From NCBI GenBank assembly GCA_041395505.1, contig JAWLAG010000002.1, forward strand, positions 847,358 to 911,357: 64,000 bases of DNA, in the 5' to 3' direction. Source of the stretch: Steroidobacteraceae bacterium (GTDB lineage Bacteria; Pseudomonadota; Gammaproteobacteria; Steroidobacterales; Steroidobacteraceae). The notes beneath the pieces were generated by a model, which made no database searches, was not told where the DNA came from, and was given only the letters and a program-made list of their open reading frames with translations. Every line of letters starts with the position of its first letter. The first letter of the stretch is position 1. Shown in pieces: positions 38,967-47,679 of this stretch. Position numbers and translations under genes: made by a program.

Positions 38967-41338
38967 TGACATGGCTGCATGTCCTCGATCGCAAGCTGCT
39001 GCGCGATTTGTCGCGCATGAAGCTGCAAGCGGCGGCGGTCGGCGCGGTGCTCGCCTGTGGCGTGGCGCTCTTTGTCATGGCCACCGGCATGTACGGATCC
39101 CTGGCACGCGCCCGCGATGACTACTACGACAGCGGCCGGATGGCCGATCTTGCCGCGAGCGTTGTGCGCGCACCGCAGGGGCTTGAACGCGAAGTCGCGA
39201 ATCTCCCGGGCGTACGGGCGATCGAGGCGCGGGTCTCCGGCGTGGGCCTGCTCGATCTGCCGGGTCGCGCCGAGCCGGTATCCGCCCGCCTCGTATCGCT
39301 GCCACCGGATCGCGCACCGCGGGTCAATGACATCGTGCTGCGGCAGGGGCGCTTGCCAAGCCCTGCGCGTGGCGGCGAGGTGCTCGTCAACGAGGCCTTT
39401 GCGGAAGCCAACGGCCTTGCACCCGGCGATTCCCTGGGTGCGCTCATTTACGGCAAGCGCCGCGAAGTGACCATTGTCGGCATTGCAAGCAGCCCGGAAT
39501 TCGTGTTTGCGGTGGCACCGGGCGCGCTGCTTCCCGAACCGGAGCGTTTCGGCGTCGTCTGGATGGGCCGCGAGGCCCTGGGTCGCGCCTTCGATCTGGA
39601 CGGCGCCTTCAACGATCTGGTGCTGCGTACCGACCCGGGCGCCAACCTGCGGGCCGTGGCCGCGAACGTCGACCGCGTGCTGGCGCGCGACGGTGGACGC
39701 GGCGCATACGGCCGTGACCGCATGCTCTCGGCGCAATTCCTGGCGGACGAACTGTCCTCGCTCCGTACCATGGCATCGGTGCTGCCGCCGTTCTTTCTGG
39801 CAGTCGCCGCGTTCCTGCTCAATGTGTCTCTGTCGCGGCTGGTCGCGACCGAAAGAGCCAACATCGGCCTGATGAAATCCTTCGGCTATCGCAATGCGGT
39901 GATCGCCGGACACTATGCCAAGTTCGGACTCGGCTTCGCCCTGATTGGATATGTGCTGGGCATCATCGGCGGCTATTGGGTCGGCGGCGTAGTGGCCGAT
40001 ATCTACGCCAAGGTGTACCGCATTCCCGGTCTCGCATTCGACGCCGGACCCGGTGTGTATCTTGCCGCCATGCTGGTCGCGCTGCTCGCGGCCCTGATCG
40101 GCTCCGCCCAGGCCGTTTGGCGCTCGACCCGTCTGCCGCCGGCGGCCGCACTGGCGCCGCCCGCACCCGCGCACTTCGGTCGGCTCGGACTTTCGGCTGA
40201 AGCCGCGACCGCGAACCTCGATGGCAAGACGCGCATGGTTGCGCGACGCATCCTGCGTTATCCGCGCCGCTCGCTCACGACGCTCGGCGGCATTGCGCTC
40301 GCCATGGCGCTGCTGGTGACGTCGCGCCACTTTCCGCTGTCGATGAATCACATCGTCAACGTCACCTTCGGCCTCGCGCAGCGCATGGATGTGATGGTGA
40401 CTTTCTCGGAAGCGTCCGATGAGCGCATACTTGCGGATCTCGGCCGCCTGCCCGGAGTCCTGAAGGTGGAGCCCCTGCGCGGCGCCGAGATGATCTTCGA
40501 AGCGGGCAGCCACAGACAGCGCAATACGGTCATCGGCGTACCAGCCGATGCGTCGCTCAATCGCGTTCTCGATGAGAACCTGCGCGCCGTCGCGCCACGC
40601 AATGACGGCTTGACGCTATCGGAAAACCTCGCCAACAAACTCGGAGTAAAACTCGGCGATCACGTGCACATGCAGGCGACGGATGGACATCGCGTCGCCC
40701 TGGATCTCGCGGTAACGGCCATCGTCCGGCCCTATCTCAGCGCGCCGGCCTATATCGAGCTCGACGCACTCGGACGATTGCTCCGTGAGCCGGGACGCGT
40801 CACGGCGGCCTATCTGCTGCTCGACCGCCGGCAGCGCGAGGCCTTCGCTGCCCGTACCAAGGAACTGCCACGTATCGTATCCGTGAGCTTCACCGACAAT
40901 GCCTCGGCGTCCATGCGCAAGCTTCTCAACGAAGGGAGCGGCTTCTTTGCCGGAATGTTCGTGCTGTTCTCGTCGCTGATGGCCGCTGGCGTCGCCTTCT
41001 CGGCTGCGCGCGTCACGTTTGCAGAACAGGAACGTGACCTCGCCACCATGCGCGTGCTGGGATTCAGTCGCCGCGAGGCCTCCTATGTCCTGCTGGCGGA
41101 ACTCGGGGGGTTGCTGCTGCTCGCCCTGCCGGTCGGCGCCGTGATGGGTGCAGTGCTCGCACGTTGGCTCATGGCGCAGTTTGAAACAGAGCTGTTCAAT
41201 TTTCCGTTCGTCACCAGTGCAGCGGCCTATGCCGTGTCGGCGTTGATCGTCTCATTGGCGGTTGCCGTGGCGACGTTGGTGGTGCGACAGGGAATCGATC
41301 GGCTCGATCTCGTGGCCGTACTCAAGGCGAGGGAATAA
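38966..41338 (+). CDS. FtsX/MacB-type ABC permease
   Basis: 790-residue permease with two FtsX-like blocks. Transmembrane helices lie near 25-45, around 275-300, 320-345 and 365-390, then again near 440 and at 660-790 in three more. Large extracytoplasmic (MacB-PCD-like) domains lie between them: ASVVRAPQGLEREVANLPGV in the first half, VMVTFSEASDERILADLGRL in the second. The conserved tail AEQERDLATMRVLGFSRREA precedes the last helices. Overlaps by one base with both neighbours (TGATG and TAATG). Substrate unknown. Confidence 0.92.
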   Translation: MTWLHVLDRKLLRDLSRMKLQAAAVGAVLACGVALFVMATGMYGSLARARDDYYDSGRMADLAASVVRAPQGLEREVANLPGVRAIEARVSGVGLLDLPGRAEPVSARLVSLPPDRAPRVNDIVLRQGRLPSPARGGEVLVNEAFAEANGLAPGDSLGALIYGKRREVTIVGIASSPEFVFAVAPGALLPEPERFGVVWMGREALGRAFDLDGAFNDLVLRTDPGANLRAVAANVDRVLARDGGRGAYGRDRMLSAQFLADELSSLRTMASVLPPFFLAVAAFLLNVSLSRLVATERANIGLMKSFGYRNAVIAGHYAKFGLGFALIGYVLGIIGGYWVGGVVADIYAKVYRIPGLAFDAGPGVYLAAMLVALLAALIGSAQAVWRSTRLPPAAALAPPAPAHFGRLGLSAEAATANLDGKTRMVARRILRYPRRSLTTLGGIALAMALLVTSRHFPLSMNHIVNVTFGLAQRMDVMVTFSEASDERILADLGRLPGVLKVEPLRGAEMIFEAGSHRQRNTVIGVPADASLNRVLDENLRAVAPRNDGLTLSENLANKLGVKLGDHVHMQATDGHRVALDLAVTAIVRPYLSAPAYIELDALGRLLREPGRVTAAYLLLDRRQREAFAARTKELPRIVSVSFTDNASASMRKLLNEGSGFFAGMFVLFSSLMAAGVAFSAARVTFAEQERDLATMRVLGFSRREASYVLLAELGGLLLLALPVGAVMGAVLARWLMAQFETELFNFPFVTSAAAYAVSALIVSLAVAVATLVVRQGIDRLDLVAVLKARE

Positions 41339-42519
41339 TGGCATTGGATGAGTACAACAAACGTTCGCGGCGCATTCGCGGTGCCTGGATCGGCGCTGCC
41401 TTGGTGGTTGCACTCGTGCTCGGCTGGGGCCTGATGCCACGGCCGGCCGAGGTGGACACGGCCGTGCTGGATCGTGGCAACGTGCACGAGGATATCGTGG
41501 ACGAGGGACGCACGCGCATGCACGACATCTACGTAATTTCGGCGCCCGTCTCCGGACAGCTGCTGCGCGTCGACGTGGAGCCAGGCGATCGCGTCAAGGC
41601 AGGTGACATCCTGGCGCGCATGACACAGGCTGCCGCTGGCTTTCTGGACACGCGGTCCGATCAGCAAGCCCGTGCCGCGGTCAATGCCAGCGAAGCACAA
41701 CTGCGCGCAGCCGAAACGCAGCTCGAACTGGCGGGTCGCGAACACCAGCGCACGCGCGAGCTGGCCGCCCAGAACCTGGTCTCCGCGGCCGCAGTGGACA
41801 ACAGCCAGGCGCAACTGGATGCAGCGCGAGCCGCGCGCGATGCGGCCAGGGCAGAATTGCAACGCGCGCGCAGTGCCCTGCAACCGCCTGGTCGCGCCGA
41901 CGGCAGCAATGTTCTGGTGCGTGCACCGATCAACGGCGATGTGCTCACCGTGGCGCAGAAAAGCGAGGCCGTCGTGCCCGTCGGCACGCCCATTCTGCAG
42001 TTGGGCGATCCCACGCACATCGAGGTGGTCGCCGAATTCCTGTCGCAGGACGCCGTGCGCATGCGGCCTGGCCAGCGGGCGCAGATCGAGAACTGGGGCG
42101 GTCCGGGACTACCCGCACGCGTTGACCGCATCGAGCCGGTGGCGCACTTGAAGATTTCCGCGCTGGGTGTCGAGGAGCAGCGCACCAATGTCATCCTGCA
42201 GTTCGACGATACGGAAGCCGCGCGCCGCTTCGGTCATGACTTTCGGGTCGACGCCCGGGTCACGGTGGCGGAAGCACCCGATGCGTTGCGCGTACCGCTC
42301 GGCGCGCTGTTCCGGGATGGCGAACAATGGGCGGTCTACCGCGTTCTTGATGGCCGGGCGGAGCTGACGCACGTCGAGACGGGCATCGCCGACGCGGACT
42401 ATCGCGCGGTCACAAGTGGCCTGGCCGCCGGCGATGTCGTTATCATGTTTCCGGCGGGACAGATCAGCGACGGCAAGCGCGTCAAACAACGCACAACAAA
42501 CCCGGGCAACAATGAATAG
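41338..42519 (+). CDS. HlyD/MFP-family periplasmic adaptor
   Basis: 393-residue membrane-fusion protein. N-terminal anchor helix IGAALVVALVLGWGLMPRPA, lipoyl half-motif IYVISAPVSGQLLRVDVEPG near 62-81, a coiled-coil hairpin at about 105-185 (Gln/Ala-rich, QLDAARAARDAARAELQRAR), the second lipoyl half VLVRAPINGDVLTVAQKSEA and a beta-barrel domain to the end (LGALFRDGEQWAVYRVLDGR). Partner of the preceding ABC permease, bridging it to an outer-membrane channel that is not in the window. Its last codons overlap the DUF1838 gene start. Confidence 0.92.
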   Translation: MALDEYNKRSRRIRGAWIGAALVVALVLGWGLMPRPAEVDTAVLDRGNVHEDIVDEGRTRMHDIYVISAPVSGQLLRVDVEPGDRVKAGDILARMTQAAAGFLDTRSDQQARAAVNASEAQLRAAETQLELAGREHQRTRELAAQNLVSAAAVDNSQAQLDAARAARDAARAELQRARSALQPPGRADGSNVLVRAPINGDVLTVAQKSEAVVPVGTPILQLGDPTHIEVVAEFLSQDAVRMRPGQRAQIENWGGPGLPARVDRIEPVAHLKISALGVEEQRTNVILQFDDTEAARRFGHDFRVDARVTVAEAPDALRVPLGALFRDGEQWAVYRVLDGRAELTHVETGIADADYRAVTSGLAAGDVVIMFPAGQISDGKRVKQRTTNPGNNE

Positions 42520-43579
42520 CCAACTCGTTTCCGATCTCATGATCGATCGTCGTGCACTGCTGAAAGGAGCCATTGCGCTCGGCGCAAGTGCCGCGGCGCC
42601 GATGGCGCAGGCCAAAACCGTGCGCCGCTCCATCGATTACACCGATCCGGCGGACAACCTGTATGCGTTCGGCAAGATCTGGGCTGGCTACGATGAGCCT
42701 GTGATTGGCTGCTTCCATGGGTTGATGTACGCGCGCTTTGGCGACCAACGCATGATTCCGGTTTTTGGCTTCGCGGGTACGGGCGTGTTGCTGGCGCGCC
42801 AGGATGGCAACGGCGATCTTTGGCTGAAGTCCAGGGAGACCGCGTACTTTACCGACCTGCGAACCGGCGACGTACTGGAACACTGGTACAACCCATTTAC
42901 AGAGCGGACGGTCGAGGTCTATCACTTCTACAATGGCGCACTCATTGGCAGGATCGGCAAGGAGATTCCACGCTTCTTCGTTGGCGGCGACAGCGATTCA
43001 CCGACGCTCATGAACGAAGGCACGGCATTTCCCGACGCGCAAGGCAACTTCCCCTTCCTGTTGCCTTTCCAGTTTTTCGGCGACGACGCACTGCTCAGCT
43101 GGGACTACACGCATGAATATTCCAACCCGGTGACCGTCGAGGGTTGGCCGCGCTCATCGACGGGACCGCGAGTGTCGCCATCCGAGCACTTTACGTTCGC
43201 GGTTTCCCGGCAGGCGCTCGAGGATCGCGATCTACCCACCGTACGATCGATTGCGGGCTTCTCGCGTATTTCGCAGTTCTGGCCTTTCATGGAAATGGGC
43301 GGAACGAAATTTGCGAACGGCGCATTGTTTGGCCGCATGTTCAGCCACAAGGGCCTGAATGGCTTTGGTGACGTCCAACCCAAAGTGCTGGCATATGTCG
43401 AAAAACACGCACCGGAGATGCTCGAGATCCCCGCGGGCTGGGAGCCACAACGCGACCGACTCGAGACCTGGAAAGCTTACGCCGCGGACGTACCGCCGGA
43501 AAATCCGGACTATGACTGGCAACCGTCCAGTTTCCGGGTGCCGACCGGACGCGGTGCACGCAGCAAGCCATTGCCGTAG
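42512..43579 (+). CDS. DUF1838 family protein with Tat signal
   Basis: 355-residue exported protein. The N terminus carries DRRALLKGAIALGASAAAPM, a twin-arginine signal (RR and hydrophobic core) ending near AQA. The mature DUF1838 domain contains AGYDEPVIGCFHGLMYARFG, LEHWYNPFTERTVEVYHFYN and FSRISQFWPFMEMGGTKFAN. ATG 42512 overlaps the adaptor stop; ATG 42539 is possible. DUF1838 proteins have no established activity. Position suggests that the ABC exporter handles the same compound this periplasmic protein acts on. Confidence 0.85.
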   Translation: MNSQLVSDLMIDRRALLKGAIALGASAAAPMAQAKTVRRSIDYTDPADNLYAFGKIWAGYDEPVIGCFHGLMYARFGDQRMIPVFGFAGTGVLLARQDGNGDLWLKSRETAYFTDLRTGDVLEHWYNPFTERTVEVYHFYNGALIGRIGKEIPRFFVGGDSDSPTLMNEGTAFPDAQGNFPFLLPFQFFGDDALLSWDYTHEYSNPVTVEGWPRSSTGPRVSPSEHFTFAVSRQALEDRDLPTVRSIAGFSRISQFWPFMEMGGTKFANGALFGRMFSHKGLNGFGDVQPKVLAYVEKHAPEMLEIPAGWEPQRDRLETWKAYAADVPPENPDYDWQPSSFRVPTGRGARSKPLP

Positions 43580-43607
43580 ATCGGCCGCCAGGCAACGCTC
43601 GGCTTGC

Positions 43608-44723
43608 CTAACGTAGCCGCCCGAAGCGGCGCAACACGTCGCGCAATGCTTCGTGATCGATGGCGCTGAGGACATGGCCAGGCGGCTTGAATGTCGGCAC
43701 CGATTCGGCGGCCACCAGGGCGTTGACCACGGCTTCTTCGACGGCCTGGACGGCAGCCGCATGGAACGAGTCGCAGTGCGCATCATTCAGAAAGCCAACC
43801 GACCAGAGCAAGGGCTGCGCCTCGCCGATGGCGCCCTGGTAGACCGGATTCGCGGTCGAGAAGGCCAGCATCAGGTCGCCGGAAAAGTGCCCGCCGCTCG
43901 TTCCGGTGCGGCCGATGCCGAGCGCGCCGCGGCGCGCGAGACGCTGCAGTTGAACCGGTGACAACGGTGCATCGGTTGCAATGATCACGATGATCGAGCC
44001 GTGCTCGGTGCCGCCGAGTTCTGTCAGCAGCGCATTGTCTGCAAGATGCTGCCCGACCGGCACGCCGGCGATGGCCAGTTCATGCCGCACGCCGAAATTG
44101 GACTGGACCAGAGCGCCAACCATGTATTGGTTGCCAGCCAGGTCGACTCGACGCGAGCTCGTGCCTGTACCGCCCTTGAATTCATAGGTCTGCATGCCTG
44201 TACCGCCACCGACATTGCCCTCCGCGGGTGCATCGGTCGTTGCAGTTCGAATCGCCGCCAGTACGTGTTCAGCCGTTACATGCTGTCCGCAGATGTCATT
44301 CAATATGCCATCGTAGGTCTCGGCAACGACGGGCATGGCCCAGGCATGGTGGTTCTGGAAGTATTCGGCGTAGTGCTCGATCATCCAGGACGCCGCGGCA
44401 TGATGCGCAATGCCGACCGCGTGTGTGTTGGTGAGAATGACGGGGCCGGAAAAATACCCGGCATCGTTCAACCAGTGAGTCCCCGTCATCTCGCCATTGC
44501 CATTCAGCGTGAACTGCCCGGCCCAGACCGGCGTGACCGGTTTGGAAAAACCGCGTGGCAAAATGGCGGTGACGCCCGTTTGAATCTGCTGTGGTTGCGC
44601 GGCAGCGGCCCTGCGGATCAGGGTTGTCATACCGACGGCAATACCGGGCACGTCGGTAATCGCGTTGCCGGGTCCGGGCAAGCCATCGAATGGAATTCCG
44701 AGGCCTCGCGCGCGTGGTCTCAT
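43608..44723 (-). CDS. P1 (S58) family peptidase, DmpA-like
   Basis: 371-residue N-terminal-nucleophile peptidase of the DmpA/BapA group, which release N-terminal residues (including D- and beta-amino acids) from peptides and amides. Motifs: the N-terminal NAITDVPGIAVGMTTLI, GPVILTNTHAVGIAHHAAAS, GNVGGGTGMQTYEFKGGTGT and the self-cleavage site in LGGTEHGSIIVIIATDAPLS, where the Ser after Gly is expected to become the new N-terminal nucleophile. No signal peptide, so cytosolic. Its start overlaps the MFS stop (ATGA). Last gene of the amide/peptide catabolic operon. Confidence 0.93.
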   Translation of the reverse strand: MRPRARGLGIPFDGLPGPGNAITDVPGIAVGMTTLIRRAAAAQPQQIQTGVTAILPRGFSKPVTPVWAGQFTLNGNGEMTGTHWLNDAGYFSGPVILTNTHAVGIAHHAAASWMIEHYAEYFQNHHAWAMPVVAETYDGILNDICGQHVTAEHVLAAIRTATTDAPAEGNVGGGTGMQTYEFKGGTGTSSRRVDLAGNQYMVGALVQSNFGVRHELAIAGVPVGQHLADNALLTELGGTEHGSIIVIIATDAPLSPVQLQRLARRGALGIGRTGTSGGHFSGDLMLAFSTANPVYQGAIGEAQPLLWSVGFLNDAHCDSFHAAAVQAVEEAVVNALVAAESVPTFKPPGHVLSAIDHEALRDVLRRFGRLR

Positions 44724-45877
44724 TCGACAGGACTACCGGTACGTGCCCGCAGCGCGACTGCAAAGAGCCCCAGGCTGAGGATGGCCGCGACGCTGGTCAA
44801 CCACGGCACCGCCTGCAATCCCAGCGCGTCGACGCCGGCCGCCGCAACCGCAGCGCCGATCGCGCCTCCGGCGCCATGGAAAGCGGGCGCAAAAGCAACG
44901 CTGCGGCCGCCGGGATCGATGCGATTGACGGCAGTGTATTGGTAGCTCAAGGAATAATTCCAGGCAAAGTTGTAGCAAGCGACACCGGCGCAGAATAGCC
45001 AAACGCCAGTCGGTTGGCGCAGCGCAAGCGCCGCGACGACCGTCAGTATCGCACCGATCAGCAACGGTGCGCGCAGACCATGTCGTTCGCCGAATTTCGC
45101 CGCGCAGGCTGCGCCGAGGATGCCCGCGGATACACCGATCGCAAGCACGGTACCCAGGGTCTGCGGCGCAATGCCCCAACTCGTACCGATCACCTCGACA
45201 TAGGTCCAGTAGCAACCGACATTGAAAAAGAACAACAGACAACCTAGCAGGACAGCGCCGCGAGCCAGGAGCGATGACGACGTTGCCGAGAGCACCTCGG
45301 CGCTGGTCTCCGACCGGCGCGGCAAGTAGCGCACGGTCGCGATCGCAGCGAGGGCGAGCGCAGCGAACAGGCCCATCAGTCCCGGGCTACCCGCCGCTGC
45401 GATCACGGCGGGTCCAAGCCACAGTCCGACCACCTGAAAGCCAACCTGCGCGGCAACGGAAATACCAAACCATCGAGCCGGATCGCGGCGATCGGACAGC
45501 ATAGTCAGCGCCAGCGAATACGCCGACCCGCCAAACAGGCCGGCCGCGGCCAGGGCCAGGAGGAATCCAGTGAATTGATGACTCACCGCAGCAAGGGCGC
45601 AGCTCGCGCTGAGGCCAGCAAGCAGTACGAGCGATGCGATTCTCCACTCGAAGCGTCGCACCCAGAACACCGCGAGCGCCGACGCCAGCGTCGAACCGAG
45701 CATCAACGATGCCGACATCACGCCGATCTGGCCTGCGGTGAGCCTGAGCGAACTGGTCGCGGCGGCCACAAGCATGGGCAGCAGCAGGAACCCCGCAACT
45801 GCGACGACGCTGACCACCACTGCCGCGATTGCCGCGGACGCGGATTGAGGCTCGTCAGTCGCCGTTCTCGCGTGCAT
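44720..45877 (-). CDS. MFS transporter
   Basis: 385-residue major-facilitator protein with about 12 helices, beginning MHARTATDEPQSASAAIAAV and a first helix VVVSVVAVAGFLLLPMLVAA. The loop between helices 2 and 3 (SLMLGSTLASALAVFWVRRF EW-type) and the central loop RRSETSAEVLSATSS split the two halves. The start at 45877 overlaps the upstream amidohydrolase by 23 bases; its stop overlaps the peptidase start. Within this operon it probably imports the amide/peptide compound or exports a product. Confidence 0.9.
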   Translation of the reverse strand: MHARTATDEPQSASAAIAAVVVSVVAVAGFLLLPMLVAAATSSLRLTAGQIGVMSASLMLGSTLASALAVFWVRRFEWRIASLVLLAGLSASCALAAVSHQFTGFLLALAAAGLFGGSAYSLALTMLSDRRDPARWFGISVAAQVGFQVVGLWLGPAVIAAAGSPGLMGLFAALALAAIATVRYLPRRSETSAEVLSATSSSLLARGAVLLGCLLFFFNVGCYWTYVEVIGTSWGIAPQTLGTVLAIGVSAGILGAACAAKFGERHGLRAPLLIGAILTVVAALALRQPTGVWLFCAGVACYNFAWNYSLSYQYTAVNRIDPGGRSVAFAPAFHGAGGAIGAAVAAAGVDALGLQAVPWLTSVAAILSLGLFAVALRARTGSPVE

Positions 45878-47588
45878 AGGCGAGTCTACCTTGTAGCCAG
45901 GTTTCCATGACACGGGTGTCACCGATCGCGGACGGTGCCACAGCGAGCGGATCCTGGTCGACGACGATGAAATCGGCTGATTTGCCCGTGGCGATCGAGC
46001 CGGAATCGGCATCGCGGCGCAAGGCGCGCGCGCCGTCGATGGTATAGATGTGCAGCGCCTGCGCCGGCGTAATTGCCTGCTCGGGCCATAGTTGGCCAGA
46101 ACGCGCGCCACTGGGATCGGCGCGCGTGACCATCGCTTCGATGCCACTCCAGGGATCCATGGATGGAACCACCGACGGCCAATCCGACCCCGCTGCAACA
46201 GGCGCGCCGCTCGCGAGCAGGTCCCGCATCGGCCAATAATGCCTGCCGCGCTCACCAACGGCATCGATCACCGCATCGATGATTGGCGACGGATACCAGA
46301 TGACCGGCGAGAATTCCGCCACCGCATTCAGTTCGCGAAAACGCCCGATATCGGCAGGATCGACGAATCCGGCGTGTCCCAGCTCGTGACGGGCGCCGCC
46401 CGGCCCGTTGGCGCGCCGCGCAGCGGCGATGGCATCAAGTCCGGCACGCACCGATCCGTCGCCCGCGGCATGCATCTTGACGACGAAACCGCGTCGATCG
46501 AGATCCGTGATGGCCCGGGCGAGCTTCGCCGCCTCGACATGCACGGAACCCGCCGTGACGTGCCCCGCCTTGTCCGGGCGATAGGGCGCCAGCATGGCAG
46601 CCGTGCGCGCGGGTGTCGGCACACCGTCGAGGTAGAACTTGACGCAGCCGGTATCGAGCTGCGCCGAGCGGTTCTCATCGCGTATGCGTTCGAGGCGCGC
46701 AATATCGACCGCTGTCTGGAAGCTGGCCTGGTCTTCGAACGCGTTGATACAGGTCATGACATAGGTCTGCAGTTCTCCTCGTGCATCGGCGCGGTGATAG
46801 GCAGCGACTTCGTTCTCCGCCGTATCCGCTTCCTTGAGGCCGACGAGACCCAAAGACAATGCCGTGCGCTGCGCGATGCCGATGCTCTCGCGCCATTCGT
46901 CATCACTGGGCAGCGGCACGGCGGCCAGGAGCTTTTCCGCGCCAAGCTCGAACACGAGTCCGGTCAGTTGGCCGTCCGCCGCGCGTGCAAAGCTTCCGCC
47001 TTCGGGATCGGGTGTATTCGCTTCGATCTGCGCGGCCGCGAGGGCCGCGCTGTTCGCCCAGGCATTGTGGCCGGAGTCATCGCGCAGCACGATGGGCACG
47101 GTCGCACTCAGTTCATCTAGCCATTCGCGCGGTGAGTCGATCTGGTGCTCACTGAAGAAACTGCTTCCCCAGCGGCCGCCGATCACCCAGCGGCCGGATA
47201 TCGTTCGTGCGACGCAACGCTTGACGGCAGCGGCGATCTCGGACGGCGTCGCCTGCGCGGAGAAATTGCAGAAATACCGGGCTTCCATTGCACCGCGTGC
47301 GGCATGGACATGCGCATCGAAAAGCCCCGGCAACACGGTTCGCCCCTGCAGGTCGATCTGCCGGGTCTTCGCGCCGCGGAAGCGGCGCATTTCCCGATTG
47401 CTGCCGACCGCGATCAGGCGTCCATGGGCAACCGCCATGCCCTGAGCCGCGGGACGGTCAGGGTCCATGGTGTGAATGTTGCCGTTGACAAAGACAAGCT
47501 CCGCGGCCGTCGGGCGGCCGTCACCCGCGTGCGCCTGCAATGTGAACGGGAGCAGACCCGCCAGAAGCAGCAACGTCGTTATTCGCAT
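45855..47588 (-). CDS. Exported amidohydrolase (YtcJ/amidohydrolase_3)
   Basis: 577-residue metal-dependent amidohydrolase with an N-terminal signal peptide (ITTLLLLAGLLPFTLQAHAG). Typical blocks: ELVFVNGNIHTMDPDRPAAQ, metal HxH in LPGLFDAHVHAARG, VIGGRWGSSFF, DDSGHNAWANSAA, VKFYLDGVPTPARTAAMLAP, KMHAAGDGSVRAGLDAIAAA and AAGSDWPSVVPSMDPW. Residues 20-577 are one catalytic domain. ATG 47588 has AAGGAGGGG at good spacing (ATG 47594 also possible). Closely related to the second amidohydrolase at 50508-52238, probably by duplication. Hydrolyses an amide or ring in the periplasm; substrate unknown. Confidence 0.92.
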   Translation of the reverse strand: MRITTLLLLAGLLPFTLQAHAGDGRPTAAELVFVNGNIHTMDPDRPAAQGMAVAHGRLIAVGSNREMRRFRGAKTRQIDLQGRTVLPGLFDAHVHAARGAMEARYFCNFSAQATPSEIAAAVKRCVARTISGRWVIGGRWGSSFFSEHQIDSPREWLDELSATVPIVLRDDSGHNAWANSAALAAAQIEANTPDPEGGSFARAADGQLTGLVFELGAEKLLAAVPLPSDDEWRESIGIAQRTALSLGLVGLKEADTAENEVAAYHRADARGELQTYVMTCINAFEDQASFQTAVDIARLERIRDENRSAQLDTGCVKFYLDGVPTPARTAAMLAPYRPDKAGHVTAGSVHVEAAKLARAITDLDRRGFVVKMHAAGDGSVRAGLDAIAAARRANGPGGARHELGHAGFVDPADIGRFRELNAVAEFSPVIWYPSPIIDAVIDAVGERGRHYWPMRDLLASGAPVAAGSDWPSVVPSMDPWSGIEAMVTRADPSGARSGQLWPEQAITPAQALHIYTIDGARALRRDADSGSIATGKSADFIVVDQDPLAVAPSAIGDTRVMETWLQGRLAYARENGD

Positions 47589-47679
47589 CAGCATCCCCTC
47601 CTTCGATTCGCCGCGCGCAGGCATCACCTTCGCTCGGACTCGCCACCGGTTGCGTATCGCGTCAATGCGGAATACTGCA

